A stretch of DNA of 64,000 nt, taken from assembly GCF_000620765.1 (NCBI RefSeq), contig NZ_JIAK01000005.1:62001-126000 (forward strand), in the 5' to 3' direction. The DNA is from Desulfovermiculus halophilus DSM 18834 (lineage in GTDB: Bacteria; Desulfobacterota; Desulfovibrionia; Desulfovibrionales; Desulfothermaceae). The notes under the pieces were generated by a model, which saw only the letters and a program-made list of their open reading frames with translations, was not told the DNA's origin and made no database searches. The position numbers and the translations under genes were made by a program. Below are positions 46,052-56,681 of the stretch, piece by piece (the first letter of the stretch is position 1; each line of letters starts with the position of its first letter).

Positions 46052-47418
46052 AGACACAGGTGCAACACATACATATGGTGGGAATCGGCGGGGCAGGAAT
46101 GAGCGGAATCGCCGAGGTCCTGCTCAACCTCGGCTATACCGTCAGCGGCTCGGATCTGTCGGACAACGACCCGGTTCGCCGTCTGCAGGCCATGGGGGCC
46201 TGGATAGCCCGGGGGCACGCAGAGGGCAATCTGAAGGAGGCCGACGTGGTGGTCAAGTCCACTGCTGTGGGCGAGGACAACCCGGAGGTGACGGCGGCCA
46301 AGGCCAAGGGGATCCCGGTCATCCCCAGGGCCGAGATGCTCGCCGAGCTCATGCGTCTGAAGACCGGGATTGCAGTGGCCGGCACCCACGGCAAGACTAC
46401 GACGACCTCTCTGCTGGGTACAGTGTTCAAAGAGGCGGGATTGGATCCGACGGTGATCATCGGCGGACGCCTGAACCGGTACGGGACCCATGCCCTGATG
46501 GGGCAGGGGGAGTACCTGGTGGCTGAAGCGGATGAATCCGACGGTTCCTTTTTGTGCCTTATGCCCATAATAAGCATTGTGACCAATATTGATGCCGATC
46601 ATCTGGATTATTATCCGGACATAGGGGCCATCGAGGATGCCTTTGTCCGTTTTTTAAATTACATACCTTTTTACGGCCTGAATGTAGTCTGCGGCGACGA
46701 TCCAATCGTCCGCCGTCTGCTGTCCCGGGTCAAACGGCGGGTGCTGACCTATGGCTTGGGGTCGGACAACGATATTCAGGCCCAGATCCTGGAAAGCGGT
46801 CTGCACACCCGTTTTCTGGTCTCGGTGCACGGGGAGACATGGGGGCCGATCACCCTGGCTCAGCCCGGAAGGCACAATGTACAGAACGCCCTGGGCGTGA
46901 TCGGGGTTTCCCTGGAGGCCGGGCTGTCCAAGGAGGTCATCATCAAGGGTCTGGAGGCCTTTGACGGGGTGGGGCGGCGCCTGGAGTACAAGGGCCAGCG
47001 CGACGGCATCCAGGTTGTGGACGACTACGGCCATCATCCCACAGAGATCCGGGCCACTCTGGAGACCCTGAGGCAGATGTATCCTCAGTCCAGATTGGTC
47101 GTCGCCTTTCAGCCCCACAGGTTTTCCCGGACCCGGGCCCTGTTCGGGGATTTTTGCCGAGCCTTTGCGCAGGCCGATCTCTTGGTCCTGACCGAGATCT
47201 ACGCCGCCTCAGAGGACCCGATTCCTGGGGTGAACGGAGCAAGCCTGGCCCAGGGAGTGCGTCAGGTCAGTGCGACCGAGGTCATGTTCTGTCCGGATCT
47301 GCCGCATTGTCTGGAGGTCCTGGACGATATCCTGCAGACCGGAGACATCCTGCTCACTTTGGGGGCCGGGAATATCTGGACCCTGGGCGAACAGTTCCTC
47401 CAGGGAGAAAAAGGGTGA
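46048..47418 (+). CDS. murC: UDP-MurNAc-L-alanine ligase MurC
   Basis: This 456-aa Mur ligase has [20 protein letters not shown] loop [25 protein letters not shown] and [13 protein letters not shown], the MurC-specific set. It adds the first amino acid of the stem peptide. The stop overlaps the GTG start of murB. Confidence 0.97.
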   Translation: MKTQVQHIHMVGIGGAGMSGIAEVLLNLGYTVSGSDLSDNDPVRRLQAMGAWIARGHAEGNLKEADVVVKSTAVGEDNPEVTAAKAKGIPVIPRAEMLAELMRLKTGIAVAGTHGKTTTTSLLGTVFKEAGLDPTVIIGGRLNRYGTHALMGQGEYLVAEADESDGSFLCLMPIISIVTNIDADHLDYYPDIGAIEDAFVRFLNYIPFYGLNVVCGDDPIVRRLLSRVKRRVLTYGLGSDNDIQAQILESGLHTRFLVSVHGETWGPITLAQPGRHNVQNALGVIGVSLEAGLSKEVIIKGLEAFDGVGRRLEYKGQRDGIQVVDDYGHHPTEIRATLETLRQMYPQSRLVVAFQPHRFSRTRALFGDFCRAFAQADLLVLTEIYAASEDPIPGVNGASLAQGVRQVSATEVMFCPDLPHCLEVLDDILQTGDILLTLGAGNIWTLGEQFLQGEKG

Positions 47419-48350
47419 AGATCCTGTCCCGTCCGAACCTTCAGGACCGGACCTGGCTGGGGATTGGAGGAGTGGCCCAGGCCGAGGTCAGAATCGAGCA
47501 GCCTGGAGACTGGGAGCGCTGGTTCCGGTTTGTGCAGCGGGAGGGGCTGCGACCCTTGACCTTGGGCCGGGGGAGCAATCTCCTGCTCCAGGACGGCGAC
47601 CTGCCCTTCTGTGTGGTGCGGCCTCCAGCCAAGCCCAGACCGGAGGTTTACAGCCGGACCAACGAACGCTGTGTGGTTCGAGTCCCGGCCGGATTTCCCT
47701 TGCCCGGACTCCTGCGCTGGCTTCAGGACCATGGGCTGGCCGGACTTGAGGGACTGTCCGGAATCCCGGCCGATGTCGGTGGAGCCGTGGCCATGAACGC
47801 TGGATCCTTCGGACAGAGTATTGGCCAATGCCTGCACCGGGTGCGATGCTGGACGCCCCGAACGGGGCTAGTCTGGCTGTCGGGAACGGAGGTGCAGTAC
47901 GCATATCGGAGCTTTCGGCCCCTGGGATTGGGCAGGGAATGGATCATCCACGAGGTGGAGCTTGTGCTCTCCCCGGCTGATGGGGCCTTTCTGAAGCAAA
48001 AAAGGCAAGAAGTTCTGCATCGCAAGCGGCAGACCCAGCCCGTGGATGCCCGGACCTGCGGGTGCACGTTCAAAAACCCCCCCCAAGCCCCTGCCGGCCA
48101 GCTGCTGGATCAGTGCGGCATGCGGGGCAGGAAGGTCGGGGGAGTGGGATTTTCCTCCCTGCATGCAAACTTTCTGATCAATTCCGGGGGAGGAAGCTTT
48201 GCCCAGGCCATAGAGCTGATTGCGGAGGCCAAACGTCGGGTGCGGGACCGGTGCGGAGTGGATCTGGATCCCGAGGTTCAAATCATTGATCCCTGCCGGT
48301 CTTCTCCCCGAGGCGAGGGCAGTCCGGAGCCAATCGGAGAAATGCCTTGA
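47415..48350 (+). CDS. murB: UDP-N-acetylenolpyruvoylglucosamine reductase MurB
   Basis: This FAD/NADPH enzyme reduces the MurA product. The 311-aa frame from GTG 47415 shows [11 protein letters not shown] (FAD site), [23 protein letters not shown] in two parts, and CGCTFKNP. In the last, Cys replaces the proton-donating Ser of the E. coli enzyme (GSFFKNP-type), a substitution I recall in other MurBs. The usual final Glu region is replaced by [14 protein letters not shown] overlap with murC implies coupling. Confidence 0.94.
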   Translation: MKILSRPNLQDRTWLGIGGVAQAEVRIEQPGDWERWFRFVQREGLRPLTLGRGSNLLLQDGDLPFCVVRPPAKPRPEVYSRTNERCVVRVPAGFPLPGLLRWLQDHGLAGLEGLSGIPADVGGAVAMNAGSFGQSIGQCLHRVRCWTPRTGLVWLSGTEVQYAYRSFRPLGLGREWIIHEVELVLSPADGAFLKQKRQEVLHRKRQTQPVDARTCGCTFKNPPQAPAGQLLDQCGMRGRKVGGVGFSSLHANFLINSGGGSFAQAIELIAEAKRRVRDRCGVDLDPEVQIIDPCRSSPRGEGSPEPIGEMP

Positions 48351-48353
48351 GGT

Positions 48354-49148
48354 ATGGCCAAGCAGAACGCATATCACAACAAAAGGGCACAGAGAAAGTC
48401 CGTGGGTCTGGTGCCCAAAGTGCTTGCATTTCTGGTCTGGTCCGGGTGTGCTCTGGCTTTTGTGCTGGGCAGCAGTCTGCTCCTGATTGCAGGGTATCGC
48501 TGGGTAACAAGCACCGAAATTCTGGCCCTGGAAAAGGTAGAGGTCAGGGGGGTGCAGCGCCTGACACGCAGAGAGGTCCTGGCCCAGGCCCACTTGGATC
48601 GATTCGACAACCTCCTGGATCTGTCCCTGTGGAAGATCCGGCAGTCCCTGATGGAAGATCCGTGGATCAAAGCGGTGGCTGTTCACCGGCACTTTCCGCA
48701 CGGTCTGCGCATCGACGTGGAAGAGGAGGTGCCCTTTTTCTGGCGTCAAAAAGAAGAGCGTATCTACTACGCAGACAAGCACGGAGAGCTCATAGCGCCT
48801 GTGGACGTGGCCTCTTTCACCTCCCTGCCGCTTCTGGTCTGCAATCCGGACCTGCGCCGGGACCAGAGGGATCTGGGAATAGTGACCAAAAAATGGAGTC
48901 AAAACCAGATCCCCTTTGGTCTGGGGGAGGTGTCCTGGATTCGGTTCGGAACAGGCAACAGGCTGCAGATACGACTGCAGAATCCCGCCCTGGAAGTCAT
49001 GCTGGGCAGGGACAACCTGCAGGTAAATATCGGCAGGCTGCGGTTCATGTGGAGGGACGTGCAGCGGCGGGATGAACTGGGGATGGTAGCGTATATTCTT
49101 GTATTCGAAGGTACTGGCTGGGTAGGCTATAGGAGTGACGTGGTATGA
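48354..49148 (+). CDS. ftsQ: cell division protein FtsQ
   Basis: This 264-aa bitopic protein has a basic cytoplasmic N-terminus, one membrane segment (about 22-50), a POTRA domain (LEKVEVRGVQRLTRREVLAQ) and a beta domain (DPWIKAVAVHRHFPHGLRIDVEE). It links ZapA/FtsZ-side and FtsL/FtsI-side divisome parts. ATG 48354 lies three bases after murB; the stop overlaps ftsA. Confidence 0.92.
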   Translation: MAKQNAYHNKRAQRKSVGLVPKVLAFLVWSGCALAFVLGSSLLLIAGYRWVTSTEILALEKVEVRGVQRLTRREVLAQAHLDRFDNLLDLSLWKIRQSLMEDPWIKAVAVHRHFPHGLRIDVEEEVPFFWRQKEERIYYADKHGELIAPVDVASFTSLPLLVCNPDLRRDQRDLGIVTKKWSQNQIPFGLGEVSWIRFGTGNRLQIRLQNPALEVMLGRDNLQVNIGRLRFMWRDVQRRDELGMVAYILVFEGTGWVGYRSDVV

Positions 49149-50374
49149 GTGCCAAGCCCGAACTGGTGGTGGGACTGGATATTGGAACCACAAAGATCTG
49201 TGTCGTGGTTGGAGAAGCCTCATCTGAAGGGGTTGATATCGTCGGGATCGGAATGAGTCCTTCCACCGGGTTGCGCAAGGGGGTGGTGGTCAACATCGAG
49301 CAAACGGTGCAGTCCATCAAGAAGGCCCTGGAAGAAGCAGAGCTTTTGGCCGGATGTGAAATCCGGAATGTGTTCGCCGGTATTGCCGGGAGCCATATTA
49401 TGGGCTTTAACAGCCACGGGGTGATTGCGGTCAAGGGAGGAGAGGTAACCTCCAAGGATATCGAGCGGGTCATAGACGCGGCCAAGGCCGTGGCCATCCC
49501 CCTGGACCGGGAGCTGATTCACATCCTGCCCCAGGAATATATCGTGGACGATCAGCGGGGCATCGAGGACCCCCTGGGCATGGCCGGGGTGCGGCTGGAA
49601 GCCAGGGTGCACATGGTGACCGGCGCTGTGTCCAGCGCGCAGAACATCGTCCGGTCCTGCCATCGGGCCGGTCTGGACGTCTCCGGCATCGTTCTGGAGT
49701 CTTTGGCCTCGGCCAAAGCGGTGCTCACAGAAGAAGAAAAGGAAATCGGGGTCGCCCTGGTGGACATCGGGGGGGGGACCACTGATCTTTCTGTGTTCGG
49801 CAATGATTCCATCAAGCATATATCCGTATTGCCCCTGGGGGGGATGAACTTGACCAATGACATCGCCTTTGGGCTGCGGACCCCGATGAAGAGCGCCGAA
49901 AAGCTGAAGATCGCTCACAGCTGCGCTCTGGCCAGCCAGGTACAGAACAACGAGGTGGTCGAGGTGTCCAGTGTCGGGGACCGGGATGCGAGAACCATAT
50001 CCAAGCGGGTATTGGCCGAGATCTGTGAACCCCGGGTGGAGGAGATCCTCAGTCTGGTTGACCAGGAACTGGTCCGGTCCGGGTTCAAGGAGATGGTCGG
50101 CGCCGGGGTGGTGCTCACCGGCGGAAGCTCGCAGATTGCCGGAATAGAAGAACTGGGGGAGCAGATATTCGATCTGCCGACCCGGGTGGGGGCACCTCGG
50201 GGGGTGGGAGGCCTGACCGATATAGTGAACAACCCGTCCCATGCCACGGCAGTTGGTCTTCTGCAGTGGGGGGCGGAAACGCACAAGGATGACCTGCGGT
50301 TCGGCATTCGGGAGAAAGGAATATTCAACCGCATTCTGGCCAGCATGCGGAAATGGTTCTCTGAGATCAGCTGA
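49145..50374 (+). CDS. ftsA: cell division protein FtsA
   Basis: This 409-aa actin-like ATPase tethers FtsZ to the membrane. It shows [17 protein letters not shown] (phosphate 1), [17 protein letters not shown] (phosphate 2), [15 protein letters not shown] (adenosine) and a C-terminal amphipathic tail ([16 protein letters not shown]). ATG 49145 overlaps the ftsQ stop. Confidence 0.97.
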   Translation: MSAKPELVVGLDIGTTKICVVVGEASSEGVDIVGIGMSPSTGLRKGVVVNIEQTVQSIKKALEEAELLAGCEIRNVFAGIAGSHIMGFNSHGVIAVKGGEVTSKDIERVIDAAKAVAIPLDRELIHILPQEYIVDDQRGIEDPLGMAGVRLEARVHMVTGAVSSAQNIVRSCHRAGLDVSGIVLESLASAKAVLTEEEKEIGVALVDIGGGTTDLSVFGNDSIKHISVLPLGGMNLTNDIAFGLRTPMKSAEKLKIAHSCALASQVQNNEVVEVSSVGDRDARTISKRVLAEICEPRVEEILSLVDQELVRSGFKEMVGAGVVLTGGSSQIAGIEELGEQIFDLPTRVGAPRGVGGLTDIVNNPSHATAVGLLQWGAETHKDDLRFGIREKGIFNRILASMRKWFSEIS

Positions 50375-50504
50375 TGCCGAGGCCGCTAGGTCCGGCCAGC
50401 AGGAATCGCCCCGGGGGCCCTTTTTTGTGGGCCGGCGCGGGCAGCAATATATACGGTGCGGTGACAGCCGGGCGGAATGCTTGGAAATGTACAAGGAGGC
50501 AGTG

Positions 50505-51725
50505 ATGGATTACATGGAGATAGAGCCTGAAGGCAACGCAAAAATCAAGGTCATAGGCGTCGGAGGCGGCGGAGGCAATGCAGTGAACAACATGATTACC
50601 TCCGCCTTGCAGGGAGTATCGTTTATTGTGGCCAATACGGATGTCCAGGCCTTAAAGCACTCCCAGGCCGAGTACAAGCTGCAGCTGGGCGAGCAGTTGA
50701 CCAAAGGGCTGGGCGCTGGGGCCAATCCAAGCACCGGCCGGGAGGCGGCCCTGGAGAGTGTGGACATCATCCGGGAGATGATCGGCGAGGCGGATATGGT
50801 CTTTGTCACCGCCGGAATGGGCGGCGGCACCGGAACCGGAGCTGCTCCGGTGATCGCCGAAGTCGCCCGGGAGGCCGGAGCTCTGACCGTCGGGGTGGTG
50901 ACCAAGCCGTTCTTTTTTGAAGGCAAAAAGAGGTTGCAGCAGGCGGAAAAGGGCATCTCCAGCCTGAAGGAAGTTGTGGACAGCATCATCACCATCCCCA
51001 ACGACCGTCTTTTGTCCCTGGCCTCCAAAAAGGCCTCATTTTTGGAGATGCTGAAAAAGGCGGACGAGGTCCTGTATTACGCGGTCAAGGGCATCTCCGA
51101 TCTGATCATGGTCCCGGGGCTGATCAACCTGGACTTTGCCGACGTCAAGGCTGTCATGTCCGGCATGGGGCTGGCCCTTATGGGAACCGGAATCGCTCAG
51201 GGCGAAGGCCGGGCCCGGGAAGCGGCGACCAAGGCCATTACCAGCCCATTGCTGGAGGATGTGTCCATTGACGGCGCGCAGGGCGTGCTGATGAACATAA
51301 CTTCCGGGCCGGACCTGACCATCGACGAGGTCAGCGAGGCAGCGAGCACGATCTCCGAGTCAGCGCAGGAGGATGCCCAGATCTACTTCGGGACTGTGTT
51401 TGACAACGATGCCGGGGACGAGCTGCGGATTACAGTGATCGCCACCGGCATTGAGCAGCCGGTGGAGAGCAAGCAGAGCCAGCCTTTTGGGGCGGCAAAA
51501 GGGAAGGTCGCCAATCTGGACAAGGCCAGGACCGGCCAGCAGCGGCAGGCCCCGCCGGCGCAAAACAACGAGGACCGGCAGATACCGGCCTATCTGCGCA
51601 AAGGCCGGGCGGGAAGCACGGAACAGGGCGCAGGGCAGTATACCAGCGAGCAGGGCTCTGAAGAAGAGTTCGTGTTCGAGGATGAATTTGAAATCCCTTC
51701 CTTTATCCGCAAGCAGGCGGATTAA
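50505..51725 (+). CDS. ftsZ: cell division GTPase FtsZ
   Basis: This 406-aa tubulin homologue forms the Z-ring. It shows [18 protein letters not shown], the tubulin signature [15 protein letters not shown], the T7-region [15 protein letters not shown], a variable linker and the conserved C-terminal peptide (EIPSFIRKQ) that binds FtsA. AAGGAGG at 50493-50499 selects ATG 50505; an in-frame ATG at 50487 is less likely. The 130-bp gap before it is the longest break between ftsQ and ftsZ and may hold a promoter I cannot define. Confidence 0.97.
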   Translation: MDYMEIEPEGNAKIKVIGVGGGGGNAVNNMITSALQGVSFIVANTDVQALKHSQAEYKLQLGEQLTKGLGAGANPSTGREAALESVDIIREMIGEADMVFVTAGMGGGTGTGAAPVIAEVAREAGALTVGVVTKPFFFEGKKRLQQAEKGISSLKEVVDSIITIPNDRLLSLASKKASFLEMLKKADEVLYYAVKGISDLIMVPGLINLDFADVKAVMSGMGLALMGTGIAQGEGRAREAATKAITSPLLEDVSIDGAQGVLMNITSGPDLTIDEVSEAASTISESAQEDAQIYFGTVFDNDAGDELRITVIATGIEQPVESKQSQPFGAAKGKVANLDKARTGQQRQAPPAQNNEDRQIPAYLRKGRAGSTEQGAGQYTSEQGSEEEFVFEDEFEIPSFIRKQAD

Positions 51726-51862
51726 GGAAGGGATCCGGGGTCAGGGCCAGGGGACAAGCCGAAAGGATTCCCCCTGACACCTGAACCACCGGATCTTTGC
51801 AAGCGGGGCGGCTGCACGGGCTTGCTGCTCAGCGCAGAGGCCGCCCTGGCTGAAGGGAGCTT
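51726..51862. other. convergent ftsZ/htpG intergenic region
   Basis: No gene. GATCCGG (51732-51738) and TCAGGG (51741-51746) can pair with CCCTGA (51772-51777) and CCGGATC (51789-51795) in a long imperfect stem followed by TTTGC. This is a possible weak shared terminator for the two converging genes. Confidence 0.4.
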
Positions 51863-53770
51863 TTACCTGGTCTCCTCCCCGGCATCCTTGGCCTGGGTAT
51901 ACCAGGAGCTGGCCTGGGACAGGATCTCGAAGCTTCGGTTGACCAGGGTATGGGGATCAGCCAGGTATCCGGCCTGCAGCAGGGCGGTCTCAAACAGATG
52001 CTCGGTGCTTTGGCGGACAAAGGCGTCGTTTGGATCCTGGGAGTAGACCTTGAGCAGGTTTCGGCTCAAGGGGTGATTGGGGTTGATCTCCAGGATCTGT
52101 TTGGGGATGGAGCTGTCCTTGTTCATGATGTGCATGATCTTCTGCATCTGGGAGCTGATCCCGCTTTCCGGATTGACCAGACAGGCCGGGCTGGTGGACA
52201 GTCGCTTTGAACTCCGGACCTCTGTGACCCGATCGCCGAGGATATCCTGCATGGCTTTGAGCAGCTGATCAAACGACTTTTCTTCCTCCGAGCTCAGGGT
52301 CTCCTTGGGCTCATCTTCCCCGGACCCGAACTGCTCCAGATCACCCGGGTCCACATGCTCCGCGGCCTTGAGGGCATACTCCCTGTAGGTGCCCACGCTT
52401 TGGAGCACGAACTCATCAACCGGCTCAAAGAGATACAAGACATCCAGGCCTTTGCTGCGGAACAGTTCCAGATGGGGGTTAGAGGCGATATTTTCCCGGT
52501 TCGGGCCGGAGATGAAATAGATCTCTTTTTGTCCTTCCTTCATCCGGTCGATGTATTCATCCAGAGAGGCCAGCCCGGTATCATCCTGGTGCCAGGAGGC
52601 GTTGAACCGCAGCAGCTGGGCAAAGGTCTCCCTGTTGCCGGTATCCGAATATCCCAGCTTGAATACCTTGCCGTGCTCCTCCCAGAAAGTGGTGTAGCGG
52701 TCCGGGTCCTTGGCCGCCAGGTCTTTGAGCTTTTGCAGTATCTGCTTGGTGATTGTGGTCCGGATCTTGCTTATAAGAGCGCTTTCCTGAATGGCCTGTC
52801 TGGACAGGTTCAAAGGCAGATCTTCGGTATCCACAACCCCGCTGACAAAGCTGAGATACTGGGGAATGAGGTCCTGATTCTTGTGCTGGATGAGGACCCG
52901 GTTCACATACAGGTCAAGACCGTAGTCCGTAGGAACGTTTTCAAAAAACAGGGTCGATTTTTGGGGGATGAACAGGATGCTGTTGAATTGGACCGGGGCA
53001 TCCACCGAGGTATGGATGGTCTCCAGCGGCGGCTGGCTGTCGTAGGTCAAAAACTTATAGAACTCGGCATACTGATCCTGGGTGATGTTGAATTTGGATT
53101 CCTTCCACAGGGCTGGGATGGTGTTCACCTTCTCGTCGTCGACAAAGATAGGGAAGGATATAAAGTTGGAATGCTTCTTGATAATGTGCTTGATCCGGTC
53201 CGGATCAGCGTACTCTTTTTCCTCCTCGTTCAGGGTGACCTCGATGCGGGTGCCCCTGGACATATCCTCTTCTGCCGGGGCCACGGTGTAGCTTCCCATC
53301 CCGTCGGAGGTCCAGAGCATGGCCGGGGTTTCGGGGTCTGCGGATTTGGTGGTCACCCGGACCTGGCTGGCGACCATGAATACGGAGTAGAAGCCGACGC
53401 CGAACCGGCCGATGATGTTTTCCGGGCTTTCCTGCTCCTCGGTGACCTTTTTGAGGAACTCCTCTGTCCCGGACTTTGCGATGGTCCCCAGATTGCTGAC
53501 CAGCTCCTCCTCGCTCATTCCTGTCCCGGTGTCGGCAATGGTCAGCCGCCCGGCGTCCTTATCAGTTGAGATCCGAATCTCCAGGGGCTGATCCGGATCG
53601 GCGACCTCGGTTCCCTTGTTCTGGGCGAATCTGACCTTGTCCAGGGCGTCGGATGCATTGGAGACCAGCTCCCGGAGGAATATTTCCTTGTTCGTGTATA
53701 TGGAATGGATAATGATATTTAAAAGCTTTTGGGTCTCGGCTTGAAAGTCGTAGCTCTGGGCTGTGGACAT
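51863..53770 (-). CDS. htpG: molecular chaperone HtpG (Hsp90)
   Basis: This 635-aa cytoplasmic Hsp90 has the N-terminal GHKL ATPase (FLRELVSNASDALDKVRF, ADTGTGMSEEEL, GRFGVGFYSVFM), the middle domain with LPLNLSRQAIQES and the C-terminal dimerisation domain. GAGGAGG precedes ATG 53770. A near-perfect 43-bp palindrome occupies the start of its predicted mRNA. Confidence 0.97.
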   Translation of the reverse strand: MSTAQSYDFQAETQKLLNIIIHSIYTNKEIFLRELVSNASDALDKVRFAQNKGTEVADPDQPLEIRISTDKDAGRLTIADTGTGMSEEELVSNLGTIAKSGTEEFLKKVTEEQESPENIIGRFGVGFYSVFMVASQVRVTTKSADPETPAMLWTSDGMGSYTVAPAEEDMSRGTRIEVTLNEEEKEYADPDRIKHIIKKHSNFISFPIFVDDEKVNTIPALWKESKFNITQDQYAEFYKFLTYDSQPPLETIHTSVDAPVQFNSILFIPQKSTLFFENVPTDYGLDLYVNRVLIQHKNQDLIPQYLSFVSGVVDTEDLPLNLSRQAIQESALISKIRTTITKQILQKLKDLAAKDPDRYTTFWEEHGKVFKLGYSDTGNRETFAQLLRFNASWHQDDTGLASLDEYIDRMKEGQKEIYFISGPNRENIASNPHLELFRSKGLDVLYLFEPVDEFVLQSVGTYREYALKAAEHVDPGDLEQFGSGEDEPKETLSSEEEKSFDQLLKAMQDILGDRVTEVRSSKRLSTSPACLVNPESGISSQMQKIMHIMNKDSSIPKQILEINPNHPLSRNLLKVYSQDPNDAFVRQSTEHLFETALLQAGYLADPHTLVNRSFEILSQASSWYTQAKDAGEETR

Positions 53771-53827
53771 AGAGCGGCATCCTCCTCTTCAGGGTTTGTG
53801 GTTGGAGACGGTTTTCGGGGCCAGCCT

Positions 53828-53870
53828 GAGATTCCTTCGCCCCTGGGCAGCCCAGGCCCGAAGAAATCTC
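53828..53870. repeat. 43-bp near-perfect palindrome upstream of htpG
   Basis: The 21-bp arms 53828-53848 and 53850-53870 are complementary at 18 positions around a single central base (outer GAGATT...AATCTC, inner CCTGGGC/GCCCAGG). It begins at the predicted htpG transcription start, so it could be an operator or a 5' mRNA hairpin. It is not a CIRCE element. Confidence 0.85.
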
Positions 53871-53877
53871 CAATTGC

Positions 53878-53907
53878 AATACATAGACATGCTGGGCTGG
53901 TTGTCAA
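53878..53907 (-). promoter_or_regulatory. candidate htpG promoter
   Basis: On the minus strand TTGACA (53902-53907) is followed after 18 bp by TGTATT (53878-53883). The resulting start, near 53870, coincides with the edge of the palindrome. Confidence 0.5.
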
Positions 53908-53937
53908 GGAAGGCTGCTGAGAGGGCGGGGAGAAGAC

Positions 53938-55131
53938 CTAAAACAGCCGGCTGGCGATCCACCCTCCGGCCACGAATGTGCCCAGGGAGCTGCCCAGGTT
54001 GGCCAAAACCACAACCAGGAGGATGCGGCACACAGGATTGAGCCAGAAGCTGCGCACAGAACCAAGAGCTCCGGGCAGGCCCTCCAGGTCGGCCACAGTG
54101 GGCTTTTTGACCCAGGCCTGCACCAGGCCGGCAACCCAGCCGGCAGCCACAGTGGGATTCAGGCTGGTGAGTGGAGCGGCCACAAAGGTGGAAACAATGG
54201 TGATTGGATGGGCCAGGGCCAGGGCAACGGCCAGAGCGGAGAAAATGCCGTTGACCAGGACCCAGATGGAGACGGACTGGATCGACTGCTCCGGTCCTTG
54301 AATAAATCCGTAGACAAGGAGGCCGAGAATAATGGCCGGGATGAGCCATTTGAGGACTCTCGGCCATTTCGCGGGCGGGGGGAGTTCTTGAAGAGGGGCC
54401 GGGTCGATCTGCGAGGGCAGGGCCTTGACTATTCCCGGGACGTGTCCGGCCCCGACCACGGCGACAACAACCCGGCCGGGGGCGTTCTGGATTGCATGGG
54501 CCAGGTACAGATCCCGTTCATCGATGAGCCGTTTCTTGACCTGAGGGTAGGCTCGAGCGACCTGATCCATGACCACTTCCAGCTGGTCCTTGTCCTTGAG
54601 CTCTTCAATGCTGGACTCATCCACCTTGTCCGGGACGATCAGGGTGCCCACAAGGTGAAAGAGCATCTTCAGCTTCTGCCACCAGGGCAGATAGCCCCAG
54701 ACCCTTTTCAGGGTAATGTTCACATCCCGGTCGGCCAGGACCAGATTCGCCCCCTGCTCTCGAGCCTGGGTCACGGCAGCCAGCATCTCCGCCCCGGGCT
54801 GGATCCCCAGTTGCTTGGCTATGGAGCGGTAAAAGCCGGAAAGAATCAGCTGCAGGAGGAGGAAAAGGGCCTTTTTCTCCTTGACCACCTTGAAGAGATC
54901 CATGTTTTTCCAGTCATCGGGCCGGGTCATGGCCTGATGCCGGGAAGGACAGAGCTCGACGCAGACGGTCTCCGGCCGGATCTGGGAGATGGCGGTCTCC
55001 ACGTCCCGGACACTGGCATGGGAGACATGGGCAGTGCCCACGATATGCACGGTCTTGTCCTCTAGACGGACAGTGGTCACGCTTGGGGGCAATGCGGTTT
55101 GAATCTTCGAATCAGTGGTCGTATCGGTCAT
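53938..55131 (-). CDS. TraB/PrgY family membrane protein
   Basis: This 397-aa protein has the family motifs HIVGTAHVSHASV, VCVELCPSRHQAM and VVGAGHVPGI in its soluble part, then several membrane segments over the last 130 residues. The TraB/PrgY (TIKI-like) family is related to GumN and suspected to be a metalloprotease; in enterococci it lowers pheromone activity. Its role here is unknown. ATG 55131 is chosen because the family homology begins just after it; an in-frame start at 55245 would add 38 unconserved residues. Confidence 0.85.
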   Translation of the reverse strand: MTDTTTDSKIQTALPPSVTTVRLEDKTVHIVGTAHVSHASVRDVETAISQIRPETVCVELCPSRHQAMTRPDDWKNMDLFKVVKEKKALFLLLQLILSGFYRSIAKQLGIQPGAEMLAAVTQAREQGANLVLADRDVNITLKRVWGYLPWWQKLKMLFHLVGTLIVPDKVDESSIEELKDKDQLEVVMDQVARAYPQVKKRLIDERDLYLAHAIQNAPGRVVVAVVGAGHVPGIVKALPSQIDPAPLQELPPPAKWPRVLKWLIPAIILGLLVYGFIQGPEQSIQSVSIWVLVNGIFSALAVALALAHPITIVSTFVAAPLTSLNPTVAAGWVAGLVQAWVKKPTVADLEGLPGALGSVRSFWLNPVCRILLVVVLANLGSSLGTFVAGGWIASRLF

Positions 55132-55156
55132 TGCTGAGGTCAGTATGGTTGTGCGT

Positions 55157-55180
55157 CGATCTTTTGAAAAAAAAAGATCG
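55157..55180. repeat. hairpin between the TraB-family and M48 genes
   Basis: CGATCTTTT (55157-55165) and AAAAGATCG (55172-55180) form a 9-bp stem with a short A-rich loop. It lies downstream of the M48 gene and upstream of traB on the minus strand. With no T run following on that strand, it is not a standard terminator. Confidence 0.55.
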
Positions 55181-55324
55181 ATACGACGGTTTGACGGACA
55201 GAGTCGGCCCGTAGACCAGCCCTTGTAGACCTTTTGCATGCCCAAAGCAAGCCGAGCCGGTCTCTATCCGGAGGGAACAGAGCGATCCAGTATTGGATCC
55301 CAAGGCCGGCACCGGGTGGGTTGG

Positions 55325-56647
55325 TCAGCGGATATAGCCCCATTCCTTGAGTCGGGAATAGGCATACCGGGCCTGGTTTCCCTGGCTGCCTTGGCGCAGA
55401 AACTGCATATACCTGGAGGCGGCCGACTCTTTGCGGCCCATTCCCTCCAAGGACAGGCCTTGCAGGAAGGTGGTCATGGGATTGCCGGGCAGGACTTGGT
55501 CGTAGGAGGAAAAGGAATGCAGAGCGGTCTCGTAATCCCCCTGCTCCAGATTGATCACCCCGGTCATGTATTTGGCCTGCGCTTCCCGGGGATAAACCTC
55601 TTCCGCCTGCTGGGCGTAACGCTCAGCCTCCCGGGGACGCCCGAGGGCCATGAGGGCCTGGGACATCATAACCAAGGCGGCATAGTCGTCCGGAGCGACC
55701 TGGAGGGCCCGGCTAAATGATGCTTCTGCTTGGGCATAGTCCTTTGCGGCCATCTGCTTCTGGCCGTCCTGCATGGCTTTGATGGCCGGCTTGATCTTGC
55801 GCAGGTCCGCGGTCTGGTCCATGTAGCGTTCCTTGTACACCGGGTTCTGCGCCGCATACCCAAAGCGGGATTCGGCGGTCCGCCGGGCGGTCTGCAGCCG
55901 TTCCCTGGACATGGGATGGGTGGAGAACATGGTCTCCAGGGCCGAGGGCTGCCGGGAGGAGAGGTTGACCAGCATGTCCTGCAGGCCGATCATCCCCTGG
56001 GGACTGTAGCCGGCTTGAACCATGTATTCCATGCCCAGGGCATCTGCTTCCCGTTCATTGTCCCGGCTGTACTTGGCCAGAAGCATGCTCGCCCCGAGGC
56101 CGCCAAGGTTGGAAAGCAAGGCAGCGTAGGTGTCGTCGTCTCCCAGGGCTATGCCGGCTCCGGTCAAGAGTGCGGAGACAAAGACGCCCTTGGTCATTTG
56201 TTCACCGGTATGCCTGGCGTTGACGTGGGCGAGCTCATGCCCGAGCAGGGCGGCCAGCTCGGCCTCGTTCTCCATCTCCACCAGTATGCCCCTGGTTACC
56301 GCAATGCTCCCGCCTGGAAAGGCATAGGCGTTGACGTAGGCGGCGTTTACTCCTTGAAAGGAGTAGGGCATGTCCGGCCGGTGGGTCAGGGCGGCCAGGC
56401 CCTGTCCAGTCCGGTTGATATAGGCGTTGAGGCCCGAATCCCGGATCACTCCGTAGTCGGCTGAGAACTGGTGCGGGGAGCGTTCACTATCTATCTGAAT
56501 CTCCTGTTCTCTGGACATGAGCATGAACTGGGACTGGCCGGTCACCGGGTTGACGGCGCATCCGGACAGGGTTCCTGCGGCCGCGCCCATGCTCAGGGCA
56601 AGAAACGAGCGTCTGCTCATCCAGGAAGTAGGGGGTGAGGTGGTCAT
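55325..56647 (-). CDS. M48 family metalloprotease with TPR repeats (BepA-like)
   Basis: The protein is 440 aa. The N-terminus has a twin-arginine-like RRSFLALSM signal followed by lipobox LSGC, so it is probably an exported lipoprotein. The zinc site is HELAH in LLGHELAHVNARH with the distal Glu in EREADALGM. The C-terminal 150 residues are TPR repeats. This is the BepA/YfgC architecture, which acts in outer-membrane protein quality control. GGAGA precedes ATG 56647. Confidence 0.9.
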   Translation of the reverse strand: MTTSPPTSWMSRRSFLALSMGAAAGTLSGCAVNPVTGQSQFMLMSREQEIQIDSERSPHQFSADYGVIRDSGLNAYINRTGQGLAALTHRPDMPYSFQGVNAAYVNAYAFPGGSIAVTRGILVEMENEAELAALLGHELAHVNARHTGEQMTKGVFVSALLTGAGIALGDDDTYAALLSNLGGLGASMLLAKYSRDNEREADALGMEYMVQAGYSPQGMIGLQDMLVNLSSRQPSALETMFSTHPMSRERLQTARRTAESRFGYAAQNPVYKERYMDQTADLRKIKPAIKAMQDGQKQMAAKDYAQAEASFSRALQVAPDDYAALVMMSQALMALGRPREAERYAQQAEEVYPREAQAKYMTGVINLEQGDYETALHSFSSYDQVLPGNPMTTFLQGLSLEGMGRKESAASRYMQFLRQGSQGNQARYAYSRLKEWGYIR

Positions 56648-56673
56648 ACACAGGTCTCCAGGCAGAAGTATAA

Positions 56674-56681
56674 TCAATGCT
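56674..56681 (+). repeat. left 8-bp target duplication (tcaatgct)
   Basis: TCAATGCT abuts the left end of the 60-bp element and is repeated exactly at 56742-56749. Confidence 0.75.

Noticed and set aside
47868-50494. Two long antisense frames over ftsQ, ftsA and the end of murB
   Set aside because: No motifs or ribosome sites, and opposite to strongly conserved division genes.
53828-53870. CIRCE-type HrcA operator before htpG
   Set aside because: The half-sites do not resemble TTAGCACTC/GAGTGCTAA and there is no 9-bp spacer.
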